Made by a program: the position numbers and the translations under genes. Shown piece after piece: positions 1 to 7,379 of a stretch of 33,754 nt of DNA. The DNA comes from an uncultured Succinivibrio sp. Lineage in GTDB: Bacteria > Pseudomonadota > Gammaproteobacteria > Enterobacterales > Succinivibrionaceae. Below the pieces are notes generated by a model that had not been told where the DNA came from, made no database searches, and saw nothing but the letters and a program-made list of their open reading frames with translations. The first letter of the stretch is position 1, and every line of letters starts with the position of its first letter. Location: NCBI GenBank assembly GCA_902785325.1, contig CACZXZ010000018.1, forward strand, positions 1 through 33,754, read 5' to 3'.

Positions 1-2
1 AA

Positions 3-35
3 GTAAAAGCGATGGCTTATGAAGCGCGAATTTAG
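3..35 (+). CDS. possible 3' end of a gene entering from the left
   Basis: An open frame from the window edge encodes about ten residues ending in AMAYEARI before a TAG at 33-35. Nothing identifies the protein. It is listed only because a plus-strand gene may end here. Confidence 0.2.
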   Translation, partial: VKAMAYEARI

Positions 36-150
36 TAAAAGGGTGAGTAAGCCTACTTCACTGTAGACTTATAAACTTTTTATAGATCTAAACTAACGGT
101 TAATTTTAGAGATTTTTAAGGCTTAGAAAGTTACAAATTTTGAGGAGAAA

Positions 151-228
151 ATGAAAAGATCTTTTATCAAGAGACTTAAAGGTGGTATTGCTACCACCTT
201 ACGGTTGAAAATATTACACTACTCATGA
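151..228 (+). CDS. possible 25-residue basic peptide
   Basis: An ATG at 151 follows a good ribosome-binding site (GAGGAG, 3 bases upstream) and opens a 25-codon frame rich in Lys and Arg, ending in TGA at 226-228. It overlaps the last bases of the convergent kinase-like gene and contains a hairpin. No family is recognised. The only support is the ribosome-binding site, so it may be chance. Confidence 0.2.
   Translation: MKRSFIKRLKGGIATTLRLKILHYS
179..200 (-). terminator. weak terminator-like hairpin after the kinase-like gene
   Basis: A perfect 9-bp stem (179-187 with 192-200, loop TTGC) lies 18 bases past the stop of the minus-strand kinase-like gene. Read on the minus strand it is followed by only three T's, so termination would be weak or Rho-assisted. 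Confidence 0.4.
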
Positions 229-752
229 TCTTTTACGTATTGCAAAAACTCAGGAGTCTTTGACCAGTATTTTATGCCCCAGTTTTCAAAGTTCCACTCT
301 TGCATGTAGTCGTTGCACTCGTAATCGACATAGTAAAGCTGATTTTCTTGCACCACAAAATTCGTTGGAAAATAATCAATGTTGGTGTTAGAAGCATACA
401 GTTTTTGACAAATTTCTTTTATAAAGGGAACAGCAAATTCAGGTAGGCAATCTTGTTTTACTAAATCGTAAACAGTAGGACCATCGATATATTCTTTTAA
501 GATAGTCTCTTTTGCTTTATCAACATCCAGCATTTTTGGCATTAAGACGCCGATATTAGACAATCTTTGATAGTCATTACACTCTGACTCAATCTTATTA
601 CCAAAAGTGTAGTAGGAGCATGGCTCGTGGTGGATCTTTTTTACTACTACCTGTTTTTGTCCATCTTTACACAGGTAGGAGTACCCACCTTTACCTTTAC
701 CAAGTAATTTTATAATCTCAAACTCTTTTTGATTTACAGCTATTTTGTCCAT
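219..752 (-). CDS. small protein-kinase-like protein (177 aa)
   Basis: This is a compact protein of the kinase-like superfamily. A glycine-rich loop (LLGKGKGGYSY, residues 17-27) is followed by a Lys pair (38-39), a possible helix-C Glu (57), a hinge-like segment (KEYIDGPTVYDL, 86-97), a catalytic-loop equivalent (D126-YFPT-N131, spaced like HRDxxxxN) and a metal-binding equivalent of DFG (D143-Y-E). At 177 residues it is much shorter than typical Ser/Thr kinases, and the C-lobe after DYE is almost absent, as in some RIO or aminoglycoside-kinase-like mini-kinases. The start has a good ribosome-binding site (AAGGAG). It stands alone. Substrate unknown; it could phosphorylate protein or a small molecule. 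The superfamily call is fairly secure, the activity is inferred. Confidence 0.7.
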   Translation of the reverse strand: MDKIAVNQKEFEIIKLLGKGKGGYSYLCKDGQKQVVVKKIHHEPCSYYTFGNKIESECNDYQRLSNIGVLMPKMLDVDKAKETILKEYIDGPTVYDLVKQDCLPEFAVPFIKEICQKLYASNTNIDYFPTNFVVQENQLYYVDYECNDYMQEWNFENWGIKYWSKTPEFLQYVKDHE

Positions 753-919
753 AGAAACTCCTTAAATAAGAGTAATCAATAGCTTCATTCTAGGAGTTTT
801 AGAAAAACTTACTTCTACAAAAAATTACATTTTATTAAACAATTTTACTGATATAGTTATTTACTATAGCTAGATATAAATAAATAGTATTTTACATATA
901 CTAAGCTTAGCCATAGAAT

Positions 920-1053
920 GTAATCAAGAACTTGAGAACACGAGAGTTACTGAATGTTGGGCAGTTACGTTTTCAAGTTTAAGACACTTTTGTCTTAATT
1001 AAGATTTATCTTACCTTATATATCCAGTGTTGTTATAACACTGGATTTTTTTT
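920..1053 (+). ncRNA. candidate small RNA with four consecutive hairpins
   Basis: The gene-free stretch 753-1063 ends in a strong terminator pointing in the plus direction, though no plus-strand gene precedes it. Upstream are a 9-bp stem with one G-U pair (931-939 with 969-977), a 6-bp hairpin (981-986 with 991-996) and a 5-bp hairpin (1001-1005 with 1008-1012). This serial structure suits an independent sRNA. A TATACT at 897-902 could be a -10 box, but no convincing -35 was found, so the 5' end is a guess. It matches no RNA family I can recall. It is convergent with aroA and divergent from the kinase-like gene. Confidence 0.45.
1022..1053 (+). terminator. Rho-independent terminator, plus direction
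   Basis: A perfect 10-bp stem (1022-1031 with 1037-1046, loop GTTAT) is followed on the plus strand by an uninterrupted run of T's to 1053. On the minus strand there is no T-run, so it is not a good aroA terminator. Confidence 0.85.
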
Positions 1054-1063
1054 ATCTTTTGCT

Positions 1064-2335
1064 TTATTTGCAAACAGACTTTAGAGTTGTAAAGTAGGTT
1101 GGGAAGGTCTTATTGATACAGTCAGGATCATTTATCACAATGTCTCTGTCAAAAGCAACTAAAGACATGCACATTGCCATACGATGATCATTGTAAGTAT
1201 CAAAGGTTGGTGTAGCATCATTTCTTACGCTAGCATCAATACTGATGTAGTCGTGACCTGAGGATACGTTAACACCAAGCTTAGACATTTCATTTACCAT
1301 AGCTTGAATTCTATCGGTCTCTTTTACTCTCCAGCTTGCAATATTCTTAATTACCACAGGAGAATCAGTGTATAAAGCAAGTGGCACTAAAGTCATAGCA
1401 GCATCTGGCATTGCATTCATATCAATTTCAATACCGTGAAGCTTAGACTTTTTAACAATCACAGAATTGTCACCAAAACTTACCTTTGCGCCCATAGCTT
1501 TTAGCACATCCATAAACTTGATGTCACCTTGAGCACAATCTTTTGGTAAACCGTAAATCTCAAGCTCACCACCAATTGCAGCAGCTGCTGCAAAGTAAGT
1601 AGCACCTGTAGCATCACCTTCTATGAGGTATGATTTAGGACTTTGATAACCAGTGCCTTCAACTTCAAATTCACTGTAGCCATTACGGTGAACTTTTGCA
1701 CCAAATTTCTCGATTAAGTTGATGGTCAAATCTACATAAGGTTTTGAGATTAAATCACCTTCAATCTTAATCTTAAGGCCACCGCAAACAGGAGCTGTCA
1801 TCAATAAAGCGGTAATGAACTGACTTGAGGTGGTGCCACTTATAGAAACTTCATGAGAATTTACTTTAGAGCCACGAATTCTAAGTGGTGGAAAACCGTC
1901 ATTGTTTAAGTATTCAATGCTCAAACCGATAGATTTTAAAGCCTCAGTTAAAGGACCAATAGGTCTTTCCATCATACGAGGCTCACCTGTAAGGTTAAAC
2001 AAACCTTTTGAGACAGCTAATACTGAGCATAAAGGACGCATAGCAGTACCAGCATTACCAAGATATAAATCTACAGTATTTAAGCCTTCATCAAAAACAC
2101 CACCTAAGCCTTGCACATCAATGGTATTAGCATTAACGTTTAGTTTGACATTAAGCTTAGTTAAAGCTTCAATCATGCGATTAGTATCGTCTGATTTTAA
2201 GACATTAAGTAATTTAGTGTCGCCTTTTGCTAGCGCAGATACTAACAAAGCTCTGTTAGATAAGCTTTTAGAGCCAGGTAAAATTACTTTACCAGATACA
2301 GCATTGATCTTGTTGAGTTTAAGTGAGTTTTTCAA
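1064..2335 (-). CDS. aroA: 3-phosphoshikimate 1-carboxyvinyltransferase (EPSP synthase)
   Basis: AroA joins shikimate-3-phosphate and phosphoenolpyruvate to make EPSP, the sixth shikimate-pathway step. At 423 residues it aligns along its whole length with the E. coli enzyme. Visible motifs are GSKSLSNRA (21-29, with K23 and R28), LGNAGTAMRP (92-101, class I, with G96 and P101 as in glyphosate-sensitive enzymes), GEPRMMERPIG (117-127), PDAAMTLVPLAL, VKETDRIQAM and NDHRMAMCMSL. The start codon is TTG, immediately after the hisC stop. It is supported by the N-terminal alignment and a GGAAG upstream, so translation is probably coupled to hisC. No minus-direction terminator follows. Confidence 0.97.
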   Translation of the reverse strand: MKNSLKLNKINAVSGKVILPGSKSLSNRALLVSALAKGDTKLLNVLKSDDTNRMIEALTKLNVKLNVNANTIDVQGLGGVFDEGLNTVDLYLGNAGTAMRPLCSVLAVSKGLFNLTGEPRMMERPIGPLTEALKSIGLSIEYLNNDGFPPLRIRGSKVNSHEVSISGTTSSQFITALLMTAPVCGGLKIKIEGDLISKPYVDLTINLIEKFGAKVHRNGYSEFEVEGTGYQSPKSYLIEGDATGATYFAAAAAIGGELEIYGLPKDCAQGDIKFMDVLKAMGAKVSFGDNSVIVKKSKLHGIEIDMNAMPDAAMTLVPLALYTDSPVVIKNIASWRVKETDRIQAMVNEMSKLGVNVSSGHDYISIDASVRNDATPTFDTYNDHRMAMCMSLVAFDRDIVINDPDCINKTFPTYFTTLKSVCK

Positions 2336-3448
2336 TTAACGCTCTTCCTTTAAAATTGCCTCAAGGGTAGTAAAGAATCTATCGTTTTCACTTTCAGTAC
2401 CAATAGATACACGTAGGATATCTTTTAGTTTGTAACCTAGTAGAGGACGTACAATTACGCCTTTGTGTAAAAGTTTATCTGCAATCTTTTGAGCATCATA
2501 ACCTTTAAAATCGATAGCCACAAAGTTTGCCTTTGATGGGATCATAAATAAGTTGTGAGCCTTACAGAATTGCTCATAACGAGCGCGCTCTTTAGTGTTG
2601 TTATTAACAGTCTTTTGTAAGAACTCCTCGTCATCTAAAGCTGCAGTAGCAGCTGCAAGAGCTACGATATTTACATTAAATGGAGCTCTTAGACGATTTA
2701 GGATAGAGGTAATTTCCTCGTTGGCAATCATGTAACCTACACGAAGACCTGCTAGACCATAAGCTTTTGAGAAAGTTCTTGAAATAACTAAGTTCTCAAA
2801 CTCATCGGTCCACTTAGCAGAATCCTGATATGTGTCATCACCACTATTAAATTCGTTGTAAGCTTCATCGATTACAACTAAAGTTTGCTTTGGAACTTTC
2901 TTTAAAAATTCGTACATGCTCTTTGAAGAAATTGCAGTACCAATAGGATTTGAAGGATTTGCAAAAGCTACGATACGAGTATTCTCATCGATAGCCTCTA
3001 AAATTGCATCAAGATCAGCATTGTAATCTTTTAGTGGAATAACTTTAGCTTGAGCTCCATTTACAGTAGTTTCCATTGGATATACTACAAAAGAGTATTC
3101 AGGGAATACTACATTTACTTTCTCATTTACAAAGGCTGCAAAAAGCAAATTGATAAGCTCATTTGAGCCAGCGCCTAAGGTTATTTTATTTGGATTGTAG
3201 GAGAATTTTTGTTGTAGCTTTTGCTTTAGGTAGTAACCATTTGAATCTGGATATAAATTAGCATTTTCAACACAAGCTAAAGCTGCTGCCTTAGCTTTAG
3301 GTCCCATACCAAAAGGATTCTCATTTGAAGCTAACTTAATTACATCATTAAGACCTAACTGTCGTTGAACTTCTTCAATTGGTTTACCAGCTTGATATGG
3401 TTTAATTAAGGTAATACCACCGTTTGCAAAACTACTATAATTTGTCAT
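2336..3448 (-). CDS. hisC: histidinol-phosphate / aromatic aminotransferase
   Basis: This is a PLP fold-type I aminotransferase of the HisC family. It converts imidazole-acetol phosphate to histidinol phosphate and, in many bacteria, also transaminates phenylpyruvate and prephenate. Motifs are KLASNENPFG (substrate and cofactor pocket), IDEAYNEF (PLP-contacting Asp) and SRTFSKAYGLAGLRVGY with the Schiff-base Lys near residue 228. The frame extends upstream to a GTG at 3514, but those 22 residues are basic, unconserved and lack a ribosome-binding site. The ATG at 3446-3448 gives a 370-residue protein whose N-terminus (ITLIKPYQAGK) fits the family. It abuts aroA, as in the hisC2-tyrA-aroA neighbourhood of pseudomonads, which suggests a role in Tyr/Phe synthesis. 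Confidence 0.93.
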   Translation of the reverse strand: MTNYSSFANGGITLIKPYQAGKPIEEVQRQLGLNDVIKLASNENPFGMGPKAKAAALACVENANLYPDSNGYYLKQKLQQKFSYNPNKITLGAGSNELINLLFAAFVNEKVNVVFPEYSFVVYPMETTVNGAQAKVIPLKDYNADLDAILEAIDENTRIVAFANPSNPIGTAISSKSMYEFLKKVPKQTLVVIDEAYNEFNSGDDTYQDSAKWTDEFENLVISRTFSKAYGLAGLRVGYMIANEEITSILNRLRAPFNVNIVALAAATAALDDEEFLQKTVNNNTKERARYEQFCKAHNLFMIPSKANFVAIDFKGYDAQKIADKLLHKGVIVRPLLGYKLKDILRVSIGTESENDRFFTTLEAILKEER

Positions 3449-3593
3449 TTTTGATCCATTGAATTTAAATTTAGCTTTAGATAATTTTCTTTTGATAGAA
3501 GTTAATTTTACCACAGCTATGAAACTTAGCAGTTAATTTACTGCGGTAATTTAAGATTAAAGGCAAGATTTTAGAGTTTTTGTTAAAGCTTAT

Positions 3594-4811
3594 TTAATAA
3601 TTGTTTAACTCAAGGCTTTTTGAGGCTTTGTAAGCTTCTTTTTGAGTATACATATTCTGATCAGCCTGAGCTAAAAATTCCTCAAAATCAGTAAAGCGTT
3701 CTTGATACTGAACTTGACCTAAGGATACTGATAAAGCAAAAGGTAAACTACCTGAACTATTTAACTTATCAATCTGAGCTTGTAACTCGCTTTTATAGTT
3801 CTCAACGGTAAAGAAAGTGTTTTCTTTTAAGACTACTGTAAACTCATCACCTGCGTATCTGCAAAGGAAACAATTTGACAACTTACCTGAAGTTCTCTTT
3901 AAGCAATTAGACAACTCAATTAAGGTTTTATCACCTACATTATGACCATAGGTATCATTTACACCTTTGAAGTCATTGATATCGATAAAGATGATATTTA
4001 AGTTATGATCAAGCTCTGATTGTTTTTCAAATAAACGCTTTAAATAACGATTAAGCTCTTTACGATTATTAAGACCTGTTAAGAAGTCTACAGAAATAGC
4101 TCTATCCTGAGACACAATTTGTACTACAAAGGCAAAAGAGACAAGTAAAGAGAAAATAATTGGGTAATTGAAGTAATAGTGAGAAATTGGCACACTCAAA
4201 ATTGGGCTCACAATGAAAAAGACTTCAATAAAGATAGCTGCAGGTTTTGAGGCAAAGGAGTTCTCTAGGATATTTCGCATAAATAAGTGCAAATATTTAA
4301 TGCAAGAGACAAAGAAGATCACTTGAGCTATAGGCACCATAATTGTCAAATTATATAAGACAGTGGATACTTGTTCTGGTGCTACAAAATACTGAAATGC
4401 AAGGCTTCCTGCGATTATCCAATAAAAAATAGAGCAAAAAGCAAATAGCATAAAGATTAGTTTATGCTTGATGCCATAGAATAGGTGCTTACCACCTATA
4501 TACAAACCTAAAAGTGTGAATAAGTAATAAGGCAAGGTAAAATTTAAAAAGCCCATGAAAGCGCCTGTAATACCATACACAATTCTGTAAGAGCTAAACT
4601 CTTCAAGGAGGAAACTATTATTTAGCATACCTAAAAAGGTAAACACAAAAATAGTAATAGCTTGAGTCATTAAAAAGTAAATTAAGGAATTTACAACTCT
4701 AGTGCTAGCTTCAGCAGAGGTTCTCTCATTACTTTTGATGCTTACTAATACAAAGAAGCAGGCTATAATAAAGTAAAGCATGTGGGTGTCATAAGTGCTA
4801 GGATTAAACAT
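3594..4811 (-). CDS. membrane diguanylate cyclase (AGDEF variant, no I-site)
   Basis: This protein would make cyclic-di-GMP from two GTP at the inner membrane. About seven hydrophobic segments fill residues 1-235 and form an unrecognised membrane sensor. A GGDEF domain follows, with DFLTGLNNR, FIDINDFKGVNDTYGH and the signature RYAGDEF; the active-site half is intact and A for the first G is a tolerated variant. The RxxD inhibitory site expected just before the signature reads LSNC, so product inhibition is unlikely. An ATG at 4820 touches the AAGGAGG, leaving no spacing; the ATG at 4811 lies 9 bases away and is the better start (405 aa). It overlaps the preceding cyclase gene by 8 bases. Confidence 0.92.
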   Translation of the reverse strand: MFNPSTYDTHMLYFIIACFFVLVSIKSNERTSAEASTRVVNSLIYFLMTQAITIFVFTFLGMLNNSFLLEEFSSYRIVYGITGAFMGFLNFTLPYYLFTLLGLYIGGKHLFYGIKHKLIFMLFAFCSIFYWIIAGSLAFQYFVAPEQVSTVLYNLTIMVPIAQVIFFVSCIKYLHLFMRNILENSFASKPAAIFIEVFFIVSPILSVPISHYYFNYPIIFSLLVSFAFVVQIVSQDRAISVDFLTGLNNRKELNRYLKRLFEKQSELDHNLNIIFIDINDFKGVNDTYGHNVGDKTLIELSNCLKRTSGKLSNCFLCRYAGDEFTVVLKENTFFTVENYKSELQAQIDKLNSSGSLPFALSVSLGQVQYQERFTDFEEFLAQADQNMYTQKEAYKASKSLELNNY

Positions 4812-5970
4812 TTTCCACATCCTCCTTGCTCTTACTACGTTTGTTTTGATACATCTTATCGTCAGCTTTAGCTAAAAGCTCTTTGATGTTTTTCTCGTTT
4901 GGCATTACTTTTACATAGCCACTACTTACAGTGATCTCGTATTGCTTGTCTTGGAATATAAGTCTTTCTTCAAGTTCATAATTAACAGATTTAATAATAG
5001 TCTCAACCTTACTCTCATCTTGGGTATTAACTACTAAAACAAATTCATCACCACCGATTCTTGCCACAAAAGAATTAGTTTCACCAGCAATACTCTTTAA
5101 GGTTTTACCTACGATTCTAATGGCATCATCACCCTCTAAATGTCCGTAGGTATCGTTAATCTCTTTGAATTTATCAATATCAATAAAGATGATGTAAGCA
5201 CCATTATGCTCACGGCTTATAAACACATTATTGATATATTTATGGAAACTTACACGGTTGTTAACTCCTGATAATGCATCTTGAGAAATTAAAGTCTTGC
5301 TCTTAGTCATGAAGTTAAACAATAAAAATACTGCTATGGAAATACCAAAAGATACATTAGCAAATAAGGCTTGCTCTACAAATAAAGCAACACATAAGCT
5401 CAAATAATAGAAAAAGTGGCTTCTTGCAATATATTTAATATCAAAATCTAAATTGTATAGATAAGCTTTATAGCAAAGCCAAGCGCCAATTAAGATATAA
5501 AAGTTAACAATAAAATATAGACTTATGGAAGTAGGGTTTAAGGCTGTGGAGGAAGTATAAGCTAACACATGCTCGTTAGCATAAGAATTTAAGTTAAAGA
5601 AGAATAACAACACAGCTTCAAAGATAGCTGGCACTATATAAATCCAACTATTATTCATGCCATAGCGCATGAATTTGTCATTTAATTCTTTAAGGACTAG
5701 GTAAAAGACACTCACAACTGTCACGAGAATTGACAGTTGCCAGAACATTACCACAAGGTAGATATTTAAAATTTCAACTTGATTGACGATTACATAGGAA
5801 ACTAGTACGTTCAAACCTTGAGTAACAATTACTGCAATAATTGAAATTACCTGAATGCTATAGTAATGTTTATCTGCTTTTATCGCGCCGTATAAAATGG
5901 GTAATAGAAAAAGAGCGCTAAAAAACAAGAGCCAAATCTTGCCGTCTAAAACTTCCAATACATACCCCAA
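4804..5970 (-). CDS. membrane diguanylate cyclase (GGDEF, no I-site)
   Basis: This is a second c-di-GMP synthase of the same build: about seven transmembrane segments in residues 12-221, then a GGDEF domain with ALSGVNNR, IFIDIDKFKEINDTYGH and RIGGDEF (306-310). The residues at the I-site position (ETNS) lack RxxD. It is translationally coupled to the next cyclase and both are probably one transcript from the TATAAT at 6014-6019. The start is uncertain: the frame opens with TTG at 5970 and another TTG at 5958 follows a GGGG. The nearby ATG at 5963 is in another frame and stops at once. The two sensors share architecture but not close sequence, suggesting an old duplication or separate signals. 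Confidence 0.92.
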   Translation of the reverse strand: MGYVLEVLDGKIWLLFFSALFLLPILYGAIKADKHYYSIQVISIIAVIVTQGLNVLVSYVIVNQVEILNIYLVVMFWQLSILVTVVSVFYLVLKELNDKFMRYGMNNSWIYIVPAIFEAVLLFFFNLNSYANEHVLAYTSSTALNPTSISLYFIVNFYILIGAWLCYKAYLYNLDFDIKYIARSHFFYYLSLCVALFVEQALFANVSFGISIAVFLLFNFMTKSKTLISQDALSGVNNRVSFHKYINNVFISREHNGAYIIFIDIDKFKEINDTYGHLEGDDAIRIVGKTLKSIAGETNSFVARIGGDEFVLVVNTQDESKVETIIKSVNYELEERLIFQDKQYEITVSSGYVKVMPNEKNIKELLAKADDKMYQNKRSKSKEDVENV

Positions 5971-6013
5971 ATTATTATTTGTGAAAACTCTAGAATTATC
6001 TTTTTTGAGGGAG

Positions 6014-6019
6014 ATTATA
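6014..6019 (-). promoter_or_regulatory. -10 box for the cyclase pair
   Basis: A perfect TATAAT on the minus strand, about 45 bases before the first cyclase start. No good -35 hexamer is visible at normal spacing. Confidence 0.45.
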
Positions 6020-6067
6020 TAAAGAAATTTATATAAGAATTGTGATAGTAGGCTGAATAAAAACGCG

Positions 6068-6106
6068 AAAAAAGCTCTGTGTTAATTTAATTAAACACAG
6101 AGCTTT
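6068..6106 (-). terminator. terminator of the copper ATPase-nif operon
   Basis: A 13-bp perfect stem (6071-6083 with 6094-6106) is followed on the minus strand by six T's, 12 bases past the nifS stop. A looser T-run on the other side may give some plus-direction activity. Confidence 0.88.
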
Positions 6107-6117
6107 ATCATTTTTAA

Positions 6118-7368
6118 TTAAGCTCTTACTTCTTTACTGTCAGCATCAAAATCATGATCTAGACCTTGAATTTGAGGCTTACCTTGTTTCCAGTAAGGAG
6201 ATAGGTTACGAAGATTCTCAATAATGCTAGGCAATACCTGTAAAGTCTTATCAATTTCCTCTTCTGTAGTAAAACGAGATAAAGAGAAACGGATAGTACC
6301 GTGAGCTGCAGAGAATGGAACATTCATAGCACGCATTACATGAGATGGCTCTAAGGACTCTGAGGAGCAAGCAGATCCTGAGGAAGCTGCAATACCGTAC
6401 TCATTTAACATCAATAAGATAGCCTCACCTTCAACAAACTTAAAGGCTACATTTAAAGTATTGTCAGTACGAACTGCCTCATCGCCTGTTACAAAGCACT
6501 CTGGAATTGAGCTTAAAATTCCCTTTTCAAGTTTGTCACGTAGTGCTTTTACGCGAGTAGATACTGTCTCTAGGTTCTTTTTAGCTAATTCACAAGCTAC
6601 ACCTAAACCTACAATGTAAGGTACATTCTCGGTACCAGCTCTACGACCGCGCTCTTGATGACCACCTTTCATGAATGGAACAAAACGAGTACCACGTCTT
6701 ACATAAAGCACACCTACACCTTTAGGAGCGTGGATCTTGTGACCTGAGAAAGACAACATGTTAATCTTTGTCTTCTTCAAGTCTACAGGGATTTTAGCAA
6801 CTGCTTGAACAGCATCAGTGTGGAACATCACGCCATGGTTGTAAGCAATTTCAGCTAACTTTTCAACTGGATAAATGTTACCTGTTTCGTTATTCGCCCA
6901 CATTACAGAAGCTAGAGCGGTTCTTTCATTTAACAAACTTTCAAATTCATTTAAATCTAAATCGCCATGATTTGAAACGTGTAAGTAGTTAATCTTAGCG
7001 CCATGAGAGGATAAGAAATCACAAGTTTGTAAAATTGCAGGATGCTCAACAGGAGTAGTTACAATCTCATTTTTGCCTTTTTGTGACCATAGTGCTGACC
7101 AAAGTGCAGTATTGTCAGACTCTGTAGCACAAGAGGTAAAAATAATCTCATCTGGATACTCTGCGCCTAAAAAGTCAGCTACTTGCTCACGAGCTTTAGT
7201 AATAGCTTTTTCTACAGGAACACCAAAACCGTGTTGTGAGGAAGCATTACCAAAATAAACTGACAAATAAGGTTGCATTGCCTCAACTACTTGAGGATCA
7301 ATTTGAGTGGTAGCATTGTTATCAAGATAAATACCACCTAAATTAGCACCTAAGTTCATATTATCCAT
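6118..7368 (-). CDS. nifS: cysteine desulfurase, NifS type
   Basis: NifS takes sulfur from L-cysteine as a persulfide and passes it to the NifU scaffold for Fe-S cluster building. The protein has 416 residues and is a class V PLP enzyme: YLDNNATT near the N-terminus, a PLP-binding His in PVEHPA, SFSGHKIHAPKG with the Schiff-base Lys at 211, GRRAGTENVP, and the catalytic-loop Cys at 334 in SSGSACSS. The ribosome-binding site AAGGTGG precedes the ATG at 7368, 11 bases after nifU. About 30 residues after the core are polar and unassigned. No nitrogenase genes are in view, so a housekeeping role is inferred. Confidence 0.95.
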   Translation of the reverse strand: MDNMNLGANLGGIYLDNNATTQIDPQVVEAMQPYLSVYFGNASSQHGFGVPVEKAITKAREQVADFLGAEYPDEIIFTSCATESDNTALWSALWSQKGKNEIVTTPVEHPAILQTCDFLSSHGAKINYLHVSNHGDLDLNEFESLLNERTALASVMWANNETGNIYPVEKLAEIAYNHGVMFHTDAVQAVAKIPVDLKKTKINMLSFSGHKIHAPKGVGVLYVRRGTRFVPFMKGGHQERGRRAGTENVPYIVGLGVACELAKKNLETVSTRVKALRDKLEKGILSSIPECFVTGDEAVRTDNTLNVAFKFVEGEAILLMLNEYGIAASSGSACSSESLEPSHVMRAMNVPFSAAHGTIRFSLSRFTTEEEIDKTLQVLPSIIENLRNLSPYWKQGKPQIQGLDHDFDADSKEVRA

Positions 7369-7379
7369 AACTTACCACC

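Noticed and set aside
1902-2339. Long plus-strand frame opposite aroA (145 codons)
   Set aside because: It is a shadow of aroA: no ribosome-binding site, no recognisable domain, and the aroA frame has every family motif. The other opposite-strand frames over known genes were dropped for the same reason.
5961-5963. ATG at 5963 as start of the first cyclase
   Set aside because: It is out of frame with the cyclase and meets a stop after a few codons.
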